Positions 1 to 8,026 of a stretch of 64,000 bases of DNA are shown piece by piece. The position numbers and the translations under genes were made by a program. Location of the stretch: NCBI RefSeq assembly GCF_000721105.1, contig NZ_JOEV01000005.1, positions 341,840 to 405,839 of the forward strand, written 5' to 3'. Numbering within the stretch: the first letter of the stretch is position 1; each line of letters opens with the position of its first letter. This DNA is from Streptomyces cellulosae. GTDB taxonomy: Bacteria; Actinomycetota; Actinomycetes; Streptomycetales; Streptomycetaceae. Under the pieces are notes generated by a model. That model did no database searches, was not told the origin of the DNA, and worked only from the letters and a program-made list of their open reading frames with translations.

Positions 1-851
1 CCGGTGACGGCGGCGGTGCCGGCGGGGCTGAGGTGGTCGACGACGTAGGCGGCCGGGGAGGAGTGCGGGCCGGACTCGGGCTGCTGGCCGGTGCCGCGCT
101 GCCAGGAGGAGATCAGGACCCAGTCGCCCTCGGCGGGGGCGGTCCAGGTCAGGAGGCCGTCGCGGACGGTGGGGGTGAGGTCGCGGACACTGGCGAGGTC
201 GAGGCCGGTTTCCTTGCGGGTGGAGTGGGCGGGCTCGACGCGGGCGGCCTGGACGGCGAGCAGGCGGCGCCGGGTGACTCCGGAGGCGGCCTCGTGGACG
301 GGTTCGGGGACGGGGCCCTGGTAGGTGGCGCCGGCGGTCACCAGGACGCGGCCGTGGGCGAGTTCCTGGGCTGCGGCCTCGTCGTCGGGGGCGACGCCGG
401 GGACGGCGACGGGCCAGCTGGGGCCGAGGGTGAGGTCGACGGTCAGGCCACGGCGGGCGGCCTGGCGCAGGGCGGCCTCGACACCGTCGCGCCAGGGAGT
501 GCTGCCCCAGCCGTGGTGCGCGGTGTCGAGGACGGACTTGTCCTTGACGCTGTGGTGGACGGCGGCGATCTCGGCTCCGCCGAAGCCGGCGTCGGCGATC
601 TGGTCGATCTCACGGGCGATCTCCGCCGGGTCCACCAGACCGTCCGGCCACCACCAGCGGAACTTGGGCCGCACCGAGCGCGGGGAAGTGGCGAACCAGT
701 CGCGGTTAAGGTCCTGACGGCCGGTCAGGGGGAGAGCGGCGGCGCCCGGCGAGCCGGCCGCCGCGAACGTCACGCCGACGCCGGCGGCCAAGGAGGCGGC
801 CAGCATCGTGCGCCGGGATGTCCCGCCACGCCGCGGGATGGAGTTCTGCAT
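1..851 (-). CDS. secreted GH106-like glycoside hydrolase (alpha-L-rhamnosidase type), partial
   Basis: Only the N-terminal 283 codons are present; the frame stays open to the window edge, so the gene continues beyond base 1. The leader has a twin-arginine pattern (R13-R14 before TMLAASLAAG) and a hydrophobic core ending near residue 33. The mature start contains RPKFRWWWPDG (residues 61-71) followed by VDPAEIAREIDQIADAGFGG. This W-rich entry and the 'aim at a goal of X' helix are typical of large GH106/PF17132 rhamnosidase-like enzymes that release terminal sugars from plant polysaccharides outside the cell. A LacI-type operator lies just upstream. It is divergent from the PL7 lyase gene. The family call rests on the N-terminal part only, because the catalytic part is off the window. 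Confidence 0.72.
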   Translation of the reverse strand, partial: MQNSIPRRGGTSRRTMLAASLAAGVGVTFAAAGSPGAAALPLTGRQDLNRDWFATSPRSVRPKFRWWWPDGLVDPAEIAREIDQIADAGFGGAEIAAVHHSVKDKSVLDTAHHGWGSTPWRDGVEAALRQAARRGLTVDLTLGPSWPVAVPGVAPDDEAAAQELAHGRVLVTAGATYQGPVPEPVHEAASGVTRRRLLAVQAARVEPAHSTRKETGLDLASVRDLTPTVRDGLLTWTAPAEGDWVLISSWQRGTGQQPESGPHSSPAAYVVDHLSPAGTAAVT

Positions 852-869
852 GTGTCGCCCCAGGATTGT

Positions 870-883
870 TTGAATCGTTTCAA
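870..883. promoter_or_regulatory. LacI-family operator-like palindrome upstream of GH106 gene
   Basis: TTGAATCGTTTCAA is a near-perfect 14-bp palindrome around a central CG (one mismatched pair). It begins 19 bases before the ATG of the leftward glycoside hydrolase. A central CG flanked by GAAA/TTTC-type arms is the usual form of LacI-family operators, and the position suits repression of that gene. No LacI gene is adjacent, so the regulator is inferred. Confidence 0.5.
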
Positions 884-973
884 TGCGCAGCAAACGCCGG
901 AACGCTAAGCCCGGAATCCCGCAGGGTCAAGATCGGCGCCTCAAATCCCTTCCCTGCGCGCTCACTTGACGGT

Positions 974-989
974 TCTGGTCCAGACCTTT
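974..989. promoter_or_regulatory. DasR-type (dre-like) operator upstream of PL7 lyase
   Basis: TCTGGTCCAGACCTTT contains the inverted arms GGTC and GACC separated by CA. The core TGGTCYAGACC matches the dre sites bound by the GntR regulator DasR, and the TGGTCCAGACCT box known from Streptomyces chitinase promoters. It matches the 16-bp dre form at 12 positions by eye. A TTGACG hexamer at 966-971 could be the -35 element, which would place the site between -35 and -10 of a rightward promoter for the lyase gene that starts at 1111. Confidence 0.5.
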
Positions 990-1110
990 ACCGTCGCGAC
1001 ACACCACCAGGTTCATGCATGTGCTCATCGTTCACCGATCTGCACTCTCGCTCCGCCGCGTCCTCCCCCCCACCACCCCCACACCTCCACAACCCGCAAA
1101 GGACGGCACC

Positions 1111-1887
1111 ATGATCCGGACCCGAGTTCTCACGGCGACCACCGTCGCGGCCGTCGTCACGTGCGTGACCGTCCTGGGCACCTCCGGTGCCGACGCCGCC
1201 GACCCGAAGGTCGCGCCCGGGGGCAACTTCGACCTGTCGGTCTGGCAGCTGCAGGAGCCCGTGGGCTCCCCCGGCTCGCCCACCACCATCCCCTCGTCCC
1301 GGCTGCGGGGACCGAGCGGATACCAGGACGCGTACTTCTACACCGACACCCGTGACGGTGCGATGACCTTCTGGGCGCCCGAGAAAGGTGTCACCACCCC
1401 GAACTCCAAGTACGCCCGGTCCGAACTGCGCGAGATGAACCGCGACGGCGGTGCGGCCGACTGGTCGCTGCGCGGCAGCCACCGGCTGAACGCGACCCTG
1501 CGCGTGGTGTCCGTGACCTCCAACGTGTGCGTGGGCCAGATCCACCTCGGCTCCGGCGGCTCCTCCACCAAACCGCTGGTGGAGCTGTACTACCGGGCGA
1601 ACGGTGACATCGTCGTCGGCACCGAGAACTCGCCCGCGGGCGGCCAGACCACGCACACGGTGGGACACGTGGCGGTCGGCAAGACCTGGAGCTACACCAT
1701 CGCGGTCTCCGGCGGCGACACCATCGACCTGACCGTCAACGGCAGCACGACGCACTACCCGATTCCCTCGTCGTTCTTCCCGTACAAGCAGTACTTCAAG
1801 GCCGGTTCCTACAACCAGTCGTCGTCCGACAGCACGACGAAAGGGGCCCGGGTCGCCTTCTACGGGCTGAACGTCTCACACGGCTGA
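1111..1887 (+). CDS. secreted polysaccharide lyase family 7 (alginate lyase)
   Basis: Cleaves alginate-type uronic acid polymers by beta-elimination outside the cell. The 258-residue protein has a Sec leader (residues 1-30, ending GADAA) and then one beta-jelly-roll domain. The three PL7 signature strands are all present: RSELRE (103-108), QIH (143-145) and YFKAGSYNQ (228-236). They hold the catalytic Arg, Gln, His and Tyr. QIH rather than QVH is usually linked to activity on guluronate-containing blocks. The ATG at 1111 was chosen because AAAGGACGG precedes it and a signal peptide follows at once; an in-frame ATG at 1015 would bury the leader behind 32 poorly conserved residues. A dre-like site lies upstream. 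Confidence 0.9.
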   Translation: MIRTRVLTATTVAAVVTCVTVLGTSGADAADPKVAPGGNFDLSVWQLQEPVGSPGSPTTIPSSRLRGPSGYQDAYFYTDTRDGAMTFWAPEKGVTTPNSKYARSELREMNRDGGAADWSLRGSHRLNATLRVVSVTSNVCVGQIHLGSGGSSTKPLVELYYRANGDIVVGTENSPAGGQTTHTVGHVAVGKTWSYTIAVSGGDTIDLTVNGSTTHYPIPSSFFPYKQYFKAGSYNQSSSDSTTKGARVAFYGLNVSHG

Positions 1888-1927
1888 CACCCATGCCCCC
1901 GCCTCGGCGCGGTAGCTCCCCGGCGCG

Positions 1928-2707
1928 TCAGGAGACGCAGCCGCCCACGCGCCGGGTGCTCAGTGCCACGTCGTCCATGCGGACGTCGTAGGAGGAGGGG
2001 GTGGGATCGGCCTGGTACAGCTGCCAGCCCAGCTTCAGTTGATCGAAGCGCGGGAAGACGAAGTCGTCGGCCGTGCCGCCGTGCTGCTTCGTGGAGACCG
2101 TCAACTCGGGCTGCTCCACGCCGTCCAGGTAGACGGTGACGCGGTTGTCGGTCGCGTCGAGATGGAACTCGACACAACTCCAGCGCCCGGCCACGGCGGG
2201 AGCGGAGGTCTTCCAGGCGGTCCAGTCCCCGGTGCGGCCCAGGTCTGAGCCGACGCCCCAGAAGTCGGCCCCCGAGGTGGGCACGTACTGGCCGCCCAAC
2301 GGGCGCACCAGCGTGGGGGCATCGGAGCCCGAGGCCTCCGCGATGGTCCAGTGCGCCCAGTCCGGGGCGGTGGGGAACTGGTCCACGCGCAGCCGCAGCC
2401 GCGCCCAGAGGCTGTTGCCCGCGGGCGCGAGACCGGACAGGACGAGGAAGGCGCGGCCGTTGCCCTCCGTATGCAGCCGCAGCTCCCGGCCGTGGCCGGT
2501 GGCACCGCGTTCGATGGTCAGCGAACCGTGGAAGGTGTCACTGCTCCAGCCGCGGCCGGCGGTCACCGGACCGAGGGGGAGGTGGTCGAAGTTCTCCCGT
2601 ACGAAGGTTCCGTGCGGGGCGGTGGCGGCAGAGGCGGTGGGGGGCAGGGCGAGCAGCACGGCCGCCGCGGCGGACAGCGCGGCGGCGAGCTTCCTCATGC
2701 GTGTCAT
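1928..2707 (-). CDS. secreted Cip1-like / polysaccharide-lyase-fold protein
   Basis: A 259-residue exported protein with an N-terminal signal (MTRMRKLAAALSAAAAVLLA, cleavage near TASAA). The rest reads as one concanavalin-like beta-sandwich: RENFDHLPLGPVTAGRGWS near the start, then alternating strands such as FLVLSGLAP, WTIAEASG, CVEFHLDATDNRVTVYLDG and FDQLKLGWQLYQ, ending in VRMDDVALS. This layout is that of Cip1-like proteins, which are related to glucuronan lyases of PL20. Enzyme activity cannot be read from the sequence. The start is uncertain: ATGs at 2698, 2707 and 2749 are all in frame and none has a clear ribosome binding site; 2707 gives the most normal leader. It is convergent with the PL7 gene. 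Confidence 0.6.
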   Translation of the reverse strand: MTRMRKLAAALSAAAAVLLALPPTASAATAPHGTFVRENFDHLPLGPVTAGRGWSSDTFHGSLTIERGATGHGRELRLHTEGNGRAFLVLSGLAPAGNSLWARLRLRVDQFPTAPDWAHWTIAEASGSDAPTLVRPLGGQYVPTSGADFWGVGSDLGRTGDWTAWKTSAPAVAGRWSCVEFHLDATDNRVTVYLDGVEQPELTVSTKQHGGTADDFVFPRFDQLKLGWQLYQADPTPSSYDVRMDDVALSTRRVGGCVS

Positions 2708-2755
2708 GGGGCCAGTCTGCAACAAGGGCACCACTGGCACCATGGCCAACGAGCG

Positions 2756-3928
2756 TCATACCGTGGTCACTTGGGTCTTCATGGAGTCCACGACCGACGG
2801 CTTGCGGATCAGGAGCAGCGCCGCGTCGTCGTGGAGCCGGCCGCCCACATGGGCCAGCAGATCGTCATGGAGCGCGGTGAGGGTGCGCTCCGGCTCTTCG
2901 GACACATGGCGGGCCAGACCGTCGAGCAGCGGGTAGAACGCGCGGCAGCGGTCGCGGGCCTCGGTGACCCCGTCGGTGTAGAGCAACAACTGGTCCCCGT
3001 CGGCGAAGGACAGCACCTGGAGGTCCGGGCTCTGTCCGGACAGGGCCCGCAGCCCGAGGGGCGGGGCCGGATGCGCCGGCTCGACGGCCACGAGGTCTCC
3101 GCACTCGCGTACGAGCAGGGGAGGCGCGTGTCCGCAGTTCACCACCTCCAGCTGACCTGCCTGCGGGTATCCGGCGACGACGGCGGTGACGAAGTCGTCG
3201 GGCCCCAGGTTGCGCGCCAGGCTCCGCTCGACCCTCTCGACCACGGCGAGGAGGTCGGGCTCGTCATGGGCGGCCTCCCGGAAGACCCCGAGCACCAGCG
3301 CCGCGGTCCCGACGGCCGGGAGCCCCTTGCCCCGTACATCACCGACGATCAGCCGGACCCCGTACGGCGTGGGGATCAGTGCGTAGAGATCTCCACCGAT
3401 CCGGGCCTCGGCCGCCGCGGCGCTGTAGCGGACGGCGACCTGGAACGGGCCGACCGTGGCCGGCACAGGGGTGAGCAGGGCGTGCTGGGCGGTCTCCGCG
3501 ACCGAGCGGACGGCCGCGAGCACCCGTTCCCGGCGGCCGCGCAGCGCGCTGGCCAGGCCACTGGCCAGCGTGACGGCCAGCACGGCGGAGAGTACGGCCG
3601 CCAGTTCGCCCTCCGGGACGCCGTCGCGGAGGCCGAAAAGCACGCCGAGCACCGCGCCCAGGAGGCCGACGCAGAGGACCCCGCGGGGGCTGTTGGTGGT
3701 GGCGGCGAGCGCGGGCCCGGCGGCCAGCAGGGGCAGCCAGATCATCCCCGCACCGCCGACGAGGTCGGCGAGCACCACGGCGGAGATGATCAGCACGGGC
3801 AGTACGGGCGTCCTGAGGGCCGGCTGGGTGACGGCGCGGCCGCGGGCCGCGGCCCGGGAACCGGCCGCGCGCATTCTCGACGGCCGCGTCGTCCAGTGGT
3901 CGTCACCGTGGTCTCGGGCCTGGCTCAT
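2756..3928 (-). CDS. membrane-bound PP2C-type (SpoIIE family) serine phosphatase
   Basis: About 390 residues. After a basic N-terminus come several hydrophobic segments (VLPVLIISAVVLADLVG, WLPLLAAGPALAAT, GVLCVGLLGAVLGVLFG, LAAVLSAVLAVTLASG), then a cytoplasmic PP2C/SpoIIE domain. The metal-binding motifs are visible as RIGGDLYA, VGDVRGKG, DGVTEARD and HDDAALLLI. Such phosphatases dephosphorylate anti-sigma-factor antagonists or related switch proteins. There is no PAS, GAF or HATPase part, so the membrane region is probably the sensor. The ATG at 3928 follows GGTGAGGACTGCGGACGAG, and the upstream in-frame ATG at 4015 was rejected. The substrate is unknown. Confidence 0.85.
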   Translation of the reverse strand: MSQARDHGDDHWTTRPSRMRAAGSRAAARGRAVTQPALRTPVLPVLIISAVVLADLVGGAGMIWLPLLAAGPALAATTNSPRGVLCVGLLGAVLGVLFGLRDGVPEGELAAVLSAVLAVTLASGLASALRGRRERVLAAVRSVAETAQHALLTPVPATVGPFQVAVRYSAAAAEARIGGDLYALIPTPYGVRLIVGDVRGKGLPAVGTAALVLGVFREAAHDEPDLLAVVERVERSLARNLGPDDFVTAVVAGYPQAGQLEVVNCGHAPPLLVRECGDLVAVEPAHPAPPLGLRALSGQSPDLQVLSFADGDQLLLYTDGVTEARDRCRAFYPLLDGLARHVSEEPERTLTALHDDLLAHVGGRLHDDAALLLIRKPSVVDSMKTQVTTV

Positions 3929-4028
3929 GTCTCGTCCGCAGTCCTCACCTGTGTGCGGGGCGTTCTTCAGGAAATGTCCGGTTCCTCCAGGAAACGGGGT
4001 CGCCCCGGGTGCCACAAGGGATGCGTTT

Positions 4029-4787
4029 TCAGATAGTGAACGAGAGGTTCCTGGTCACACGCGTCGCGGTAGGAAGCAGTCGCTCCCGGATCTCCGGCAG
4101 CCGGGAGAGCCGTCCGGCGGGCAGGGAGACCCCGAGTGAGCCGAGGGTGCCCCCGCTGTAGACGGGCACGGCGACGCAGACCGTACCGAGGGCGTACTCC
4201 TCCAGGTCCGTGACGGCCGGAGCGACCGGTGAGGAGTCGATGCGCCGGAGCAGTTCCGGCGAGCTGGTGATCGTCCGTGGGGTGAGATCCACCAGATGGT
4301 GCCGGGAGAGGTACTCCTTGCGGGCCTCGTCGTCCAGTTCCCGCAGCACGGACTTGCCCAGCGCGGTGGCGTGCCCGGCGTCCTCGAACCCCACCCAGAG
4401 ATCGACGCGGGGTGCGCGGGGGCCGTCGACGATCTCGGCGACCCGGATCTCGCCCTCCTCGTAGAAGGTGAGGTAGGCGGCGGCCGTGAACTCGTCCCGC
4501 AGCGCGGCGAGCGTCGGGCGCACCCGGCTGAGCAGTGTCTGCCCGCTTCCGGTGGTGCGCAGCGTCTGCAGCTTGTCGCCGAGGACGAACCCGCCGTCGG
4601 GGAGCTTGCGCACATAGCCGTCGTGGACCAGCGTCCGCAGCAGGTGGTACGCGGTGGGCAGGTGCAGGCCGGCCTCCCGTGCCAGCTGTTTCGCCGGCGC
4701 GCCGTTCTCGTGCGCGCTCACCACCTCCAGCAGGCGGAAGGCCCGCTGGACGGACGTGATCAGCGTCGGGCTGTCCTGCACACCCAT
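4029..4787 (-). CDS. IclR-family transcriptional regulator
   Basis: A 252-residue one-component regulator. The N-terminal winged helix (about 10-75: SVQRAFRLLEVVSAHENGAPAKQLAREAGL and PTAYHLLRTLVHDGYV) is followed by the IclR ligand-binding domain (about 85-250, with GHATALGKSVL and VPVYSGGTLGSLGVSLP). It is divergently placed from the GH53 galactanase with about 215 bases between the starts, and upstream of the phosphatase gene on the same strand. IclR proteins usually control aromatic or sugar-acid catabolism. Control of GH53 is possible but unproven, and the palindrome near GH53 looks more like a LacI-type than an IclR-type site. Confidence 0.88.
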   Translation of the reverse strand: MGVQDSPTLITSVQRAFRLLEVVSAHENGAPAKQLAREAGLHLPTAYHLLRTLVHDGYVRKLPDGGFVLGDKLQTLRTTGSGQTLLSRVRPTLAALRDEFTAAAYLTFYEEGEIRVAEIVDGPRAPRVDLWVGFEDAGHATALGKSVLRELDDEARKEYLSRHHLVDLTPRTITSSPELLRRIDSSPVAPAVTDLEEYALGTVCVAVPVYSGGTLGSLGVSLPAGRLSRLPEIRERLLPTATRVTRNLSFTI

Positions 4788-4923
4788 GAGACAAGCCTAG
4801 TTGGAGGGACCCGGTCGGCGATGTCTGTGCACGTACCCAATATGAATGAGTCGACCTCACCGCTCTCAACTGCAAGAAATATTGGCGACACATGTATTTA
4901 CAGTGCCTGACACGTCTCCTACT

Positions 4924-4935
4924 GTGAACGTTCAC
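4924..4935. promoter_or_regulatory. perfect 12-bp palindrome upstream of GH53
   Basis: GTGAACGTTCAC is an exact palindrome with a central CG, in an AT-richer stretch about 70 bases before the GH53 start. The form is that of a LacI-family operator. It lies in the leader or promoter region of the galactanase gene, so repression by a sugar-responsive regulator encoded elsewhere is likely. Confidence 0.5.
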
Positions 4936-5003
4936 GGATCTCCACCATGCGCATGTCAGGCCTTGAGCCTCGACTTCGCCACGTCTCGATCAAAGGAGTC
5001 GGG

Positions 5004-6125
5004 ATGACCGTGAACGGCTCGGGCCGCACGAAGAAGGCCGCCCTGTTCCTGGCGGCCGTCGCCCTGCCGGCGACCCTCCTCACCATGCCCACCAGCGCCT
5101 CCGCCGCCAACTCGCTCAGCATGCTCGGGGCCGACGTCTCGACCGCACAGCGAGCCCTTGACCTGGGTGCCAAGTACTACGACGCGAGCGGCACCGCCAA
5201 GGACCCGCTCGACATCCTCAAGGGCCTCGGCGTGAACTACGTGCGGCTGCGGGTCTGGAACAACCCCGCGAGCGGCTACAACAACAAGGCGAAGGTGCTG
5301 GCGTACGCGAAGCAGGTGAAGGCCAAGGGGCTGAAGCTGCTGGTCGACTTCCACTACTCGGACACCTGGGCGGACCCGGGCAAGCAGTACAAGCCCGCGG
5401 CCTGGGCGAACCACGGCATCAACCAGCTGCAGACGGACGTGTACAACTACACCTACGACGTCTGCAACAGCCTCAAGTCCCAGGGCACCACACCGGACAG
5501 CGTCCAGATCGGCAACGAGATCAACGTCGGCATGCTGTGGGACGACGGCAAGGTCGTCAACAACGACTTCACCAACCTCAGTCTGCTGCTGAAGTCGGGT
5601 TACAACGCGACCAAGGCCTGCAACAGCGGCACCAAGGTGATCATCCACACGGCCAACTCGGACAGCGACGCGCACGCCCGCTGGTTCTACGACGGCATCA
5701 AGGCCAAGGGCGTCAGCTGGGACATCACAGGGCTGTCCTACTACTGCCCGTGGCACGGCACGCCGGCCAACATGGGCAGCGTCGTGTCCGACATGAAGTC
5801 CCGGTACGGCAAGGACGTGGTCATCGCGGAGACGGCGTACCCGTTCACCTCGGCGAACGCGGACGGCACCGCCAACTCGGTCACCTCCGGCTGCTCGGGC
5901 TATCCGCTCTCCTGGCAGGGCCAGGCCGACAACTTCACCGCCGTGCAGAACACGGCGCGGGGCGCCGGCGCGATCGGCGTCTTCTACTGGGAGCCGACCT
6001 GGTACGCCGTCACCGGCAACGGCTGGGACCCGGCCGACATCAACAACAGCGGAAACGGCTGGGACAACATGGCCATCTTCAACTGGACGGGGCAGGTGAA
6101 CCCGAACATCAAGTGGACCGCGTAA
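5004..6125 (+). CDS. secreted GH53 arabinogalactan endo-beta-1,4-galactanase
   Basis: Hydrolyses beta-1,4-galactan side chains of pectin. The 373-residue protein has a Sec leader (basic RTKK, then ALFLAAVALPATLL, ending TSASAA) and a single (beta/alpha)8 barrel. The family motifs are clear: LGVNYVRLRVWNNP near strand 2, LLVDFHYSDTWADP, the acid/base in QIGNEIN (E172) and the nucleophile in VIAETAYP (E276). The tail GWDNMAIFNWTGQVNPNIKW is also typical. The ATG at 5004 was chosen because AAAGGAGTCGGG precedes it; an in-frame ATG at 4947 lies upstream of that site. There is no extra carbohydrate-binding module. A strong hairpin follows the stop. Confidence 0.95.
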   Translation: MTVNGSGRTKKAALFLAAVALPATLLTMPTSASAANSLSMLGADVSTAQRALDLGAKYYDASGTAKDPLDILKGLGVNYVRLRVWNNPASGYNNKAKVLAYAKQVKAKGLKLLVDFHYSDTWADPGKQYKPAAWANHGINQLQTDVYNYTYDVCNSLKSQGTTPDSVQIGNEINVGMLWDDGKVVNNDFTNLSLLLKSGYNATKACNSGTKVIIHTANSDSDAHARWFYDGIKAKGVSWDITGLSYYCPWHGTPANMGSVVSDMKSRYGKDVVIAETAYPFTSANADGTANSVTSGCSGYPLSWQGQADNFTAVQNTARGAGAIGVFYWEPTWYAVTGNGWDPADINNSGNGWDNMAIFNWTGQVNPNIKWTA

Positions 6126-6137
6126 CGGCCGGACGGT

Positions 6138-6167
6138 GAGCGGCACCGCCTGCGGGCGGTGCCGCTC
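6138..6167 (+). terminator. hairpin terminator after GH53
   Basis: A 13-bp perfect stem (GAGCGGCACCGCC / GGCGGTGCCGCTC) closes a TGCG loop 13 bases after the GH53 stop. No T-run follows, as is common in Streptomyces. Confidence 0.8.
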
Positions 6168-6202
6168 GTGTGCGCCCGGGTGAGGTCGTCCCTCATGGGA
6201 AG

Positions 6203-6278
6203 CCTTGTCCCTCGTGGAAACCCTTGTTCCTCGTGGAAACCCTTGTTCCTCGTGGAAACCCTTGTTCCTCGTGGAAAG
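6203..6278. repeat. four tandem copies of a 19-bp unit
   Basis: Units at 6203-6221, 6222-6240, 6241-6259 and 6260-6278 read CCTTGTTCCTCGTGGAAAC with single changes; a degenerate copy sits at 6184-6202. Each unit holds the inverted arms TTCC and GGAA around TCGT. A 19-bp period is not a multiple of three, so the block is not coding, and it lies between the GH53 terminator and the P450 gene. Confidence 0.9.
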
Positions 6279-6392
6279 CCCTTGTGCGGAACCCGCTGTC
6301 CGGTCACGACGGTCGATCATCTTTACTCTGTCAGGTCGTCATGTCCACAGCGTGCCGCGGCAGGAACACCGCCGGCCCGAGGAAAGGAAGCC

Positions 6393-7799
6393 ATGGGGTC
6401 CCCACCGAACAGCGGGCCGGCAGCCCGTCACGAGCCGCTGGAGTCGCTGAAACTCGAGCCGCTCATGACCCGGGACTACGAAAGCCGCCCGGACCTTGTC
6501 TTCGAACGGCTGCGCAGGACGCACGGCCCGGTCGCGCCGGTGGACCTGCTGGGGGTGCCCGCCTGGCTGGTCCTGGGGTACGAGGAGGCGCTGGAGGTCC
6601 TGCGCAACGACCAGGACTGGCCCAAGGGCCTGGAGAACTGGCGGGCACGGGAGGAAGGGCGGATTCCCCCGGACTGGCCGCTGGCCCCGTCGCTCGACGT
6701 CAACCACGTGCTCATTCAGGGCGGTCCGGAATACCCGGCCCTGCGGGGCGCCTGGGACGCCGCTCTCAGGCCGTTCCAGGACCCCCGCCAGCCGCAGGCC
6801 CGCCGGCTCAGGGCGCAGATCACCCGGGACGCGGACGAACTCATCACCCTGCTCTCCCAGGGCGGCCGCAGCGGCTGGGCGGATCTGTCGGCCCAGTTCG
6901 CGCGGCCGTTGCCGCTGATGGTCGCCAGTCATCTGCTCGGCTTCCCCGGATCGCAGCACGACGACGCGCTGATGGACATGTGGCGGGTGCTGGACGCCGG
7001 CCCCGACGCGGGACCCGCCCTGGACCGGCTGCTGGCGGCCCTGGCCGAGCTGGGCGCCTGGAAGATGAGGCAGCCGGGCGACGACTTCCCCTCCTATCTG
7101 CTCGCCGCCCATCCCGGCCTCGGCGTCGAGGAGTTGTCCCGCGAACTGATGATGCTGCTCGGCATGACCTCGGACCATGTCGGCATCCTGATCTCCAACA
7201 CGGTCGTCGAGGTGATCGGCGGCAACGCCTCGGCGCGCGCCAGCCTGTCGGCGGGAATGATGAGGGAGACCATGAACCGGGTGGTGATGCAGAAGCCCCC
7301 GCTGGTCAACTTCGTGCCGCGGTTCCCGGTGGCCGACACCCGGCTGGGCGACTACACCATCGCCGCGGGCGACCCGGTGTGGGTGTCCGTCGGCGCCGCG
7401 CACGCCGACCCGGCCTTCTCGGACAAGGTCTGTCCCGCCTCGACCATCAGCACCCGGGCGCACCTGGCCTGGGGTGCGGGACCGCGCCAGTGTCCGGCCA
7501 GGGAACTGGCCACCACCATGGCGGGGATCGGGGTGAGCCGACTGCTGGAGCGGCTGTCCGGGCTGGAGTTGTCCCTGGCCCCGGACCAACTGCCATGGCG
7601 CTCCTCCCCGTTCATGCGGGGCCTGCGCTCGCTTCCGGTGCGGTACACGCTCGCGGACAACCCCGCTCCCCGGACTCCGGACACGCCCGCGCTTCCCGCC
7701 ATCCCTCCCCCGCCCGGCCATCCGCCCACGGTCGAGGGTCCGGAACGGCCGCGGTCGTCGCTGTGGCGCTACCTTGCCGGGCTGGTCCGCGGACGGTGA
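6393..7799 (+). CDS. cytochrome P450, CYP157-like, abnormal K-helix
   Basis: A soluble bacterial P450 of 468 residues. The haem-binding loop is HLAWGAGPRQCPARELA with the thiolate at C367, and the meander and preceding strands (PRFPVADTRLGDYTIAAGDPVWVSVGAAHADP) are normal. The K-helix region reads RETMNRVVMQKPP (291-303): anchored on PP, the usual E-x-x-R is replaced by RVVM, and anchored on ET it becomes ETMN, so the canonical ExxR is absent. Loss of ExxR is known for the CYP157 family of Streptomyces. There is also a Pro-rich C-terminal tail (about 440-468). The ATG at 6393 follows GGAAAGGAAG. No ferredoxin or conservon gene is adjacent, and the substrate is unknown. Confidence 0.85.
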   Translation: MGSPPNSGPAARHEPLESLKLEPLMTRDYESRPDLVFERLRRTHGPVAPVDLLGVPAWLVLGYEEALEVLRNDQDWPKGLENWRAREEGRIPPDWPLAPSLDVNHVLIQGGPEYPALRGAWDAALRPFQDPRQPQARRLRAQITRDADELITLLSQGGRSGWADLSAQFARPLPLMVASHLLGFPGSQHDDALMDMWRVLDAGPDAGPALDRLLAALAELGAWKMRQPGDDFPSYLLAAHPGLGVEELSRELMMLLGMTSDHVGILISNTVVEVIGGNASARASLSAGMMRETMNRVVMQKPPLVNFVPRFPVADTRLGDYTIAAGDPVWVSVGAAHADPAFSDKVCPASTISTRAHLAWGAGPRQCPARELATTMAGIGVSRLLERLSGLELSLAPDQLPWRSSPFMRGLRSLPVRYTLADNPAPRTPDTPALPAIPPPPGHPPTVEGPERPRSSLWRYLAGLVRGR

Positions 7800-8026
7800 C
7801 GTCCTGAACGCCTGGTGCGCGTCGCCGGCTGCGGCGGACCGGCGCGAGGGGGACGCGGCAACGTCCCCCACATCGCCGGATCCTGTCCCTCGCGTGCGCG
7901 GCCCTTCGCGCCGCGCACGTCGGCCGCCGGAGCGGGCACCGCTGCCGGAACCGTCGCTGCCGCCCGGGCGTTTCCTCGCATGGGCGTAGGGTCGTCGGGG
8001 CCGTACCGGGACGAACGGGGTGTGAC

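Noticed and set aside
1015..1110. Upstream ATG extension of the PL7 lyase
   Set aside because: Would place 32 Pro/Arg-rich residues before a normal signal peptide; the ribosome binding site is at 1111.
2351..4036. 561-codon plus-strand open frame
   Set aside because: Antisense to the Cip1-like and PP2C genes, whose motifs are clear; repetitive Gly/Arg/Gln composition is typical of a shadow frame.
6203..6278. CRISPR array
   Set aside because: Units are 19 bp and abut without spacers, and no cas genes are near.
6159..6392. Upstream ATG extension of the P450
   Set aside because: It would translate the 19-bp tandem repeat and the GH53 terminator region; AAAGGAAG precedes the ATG at 6393.
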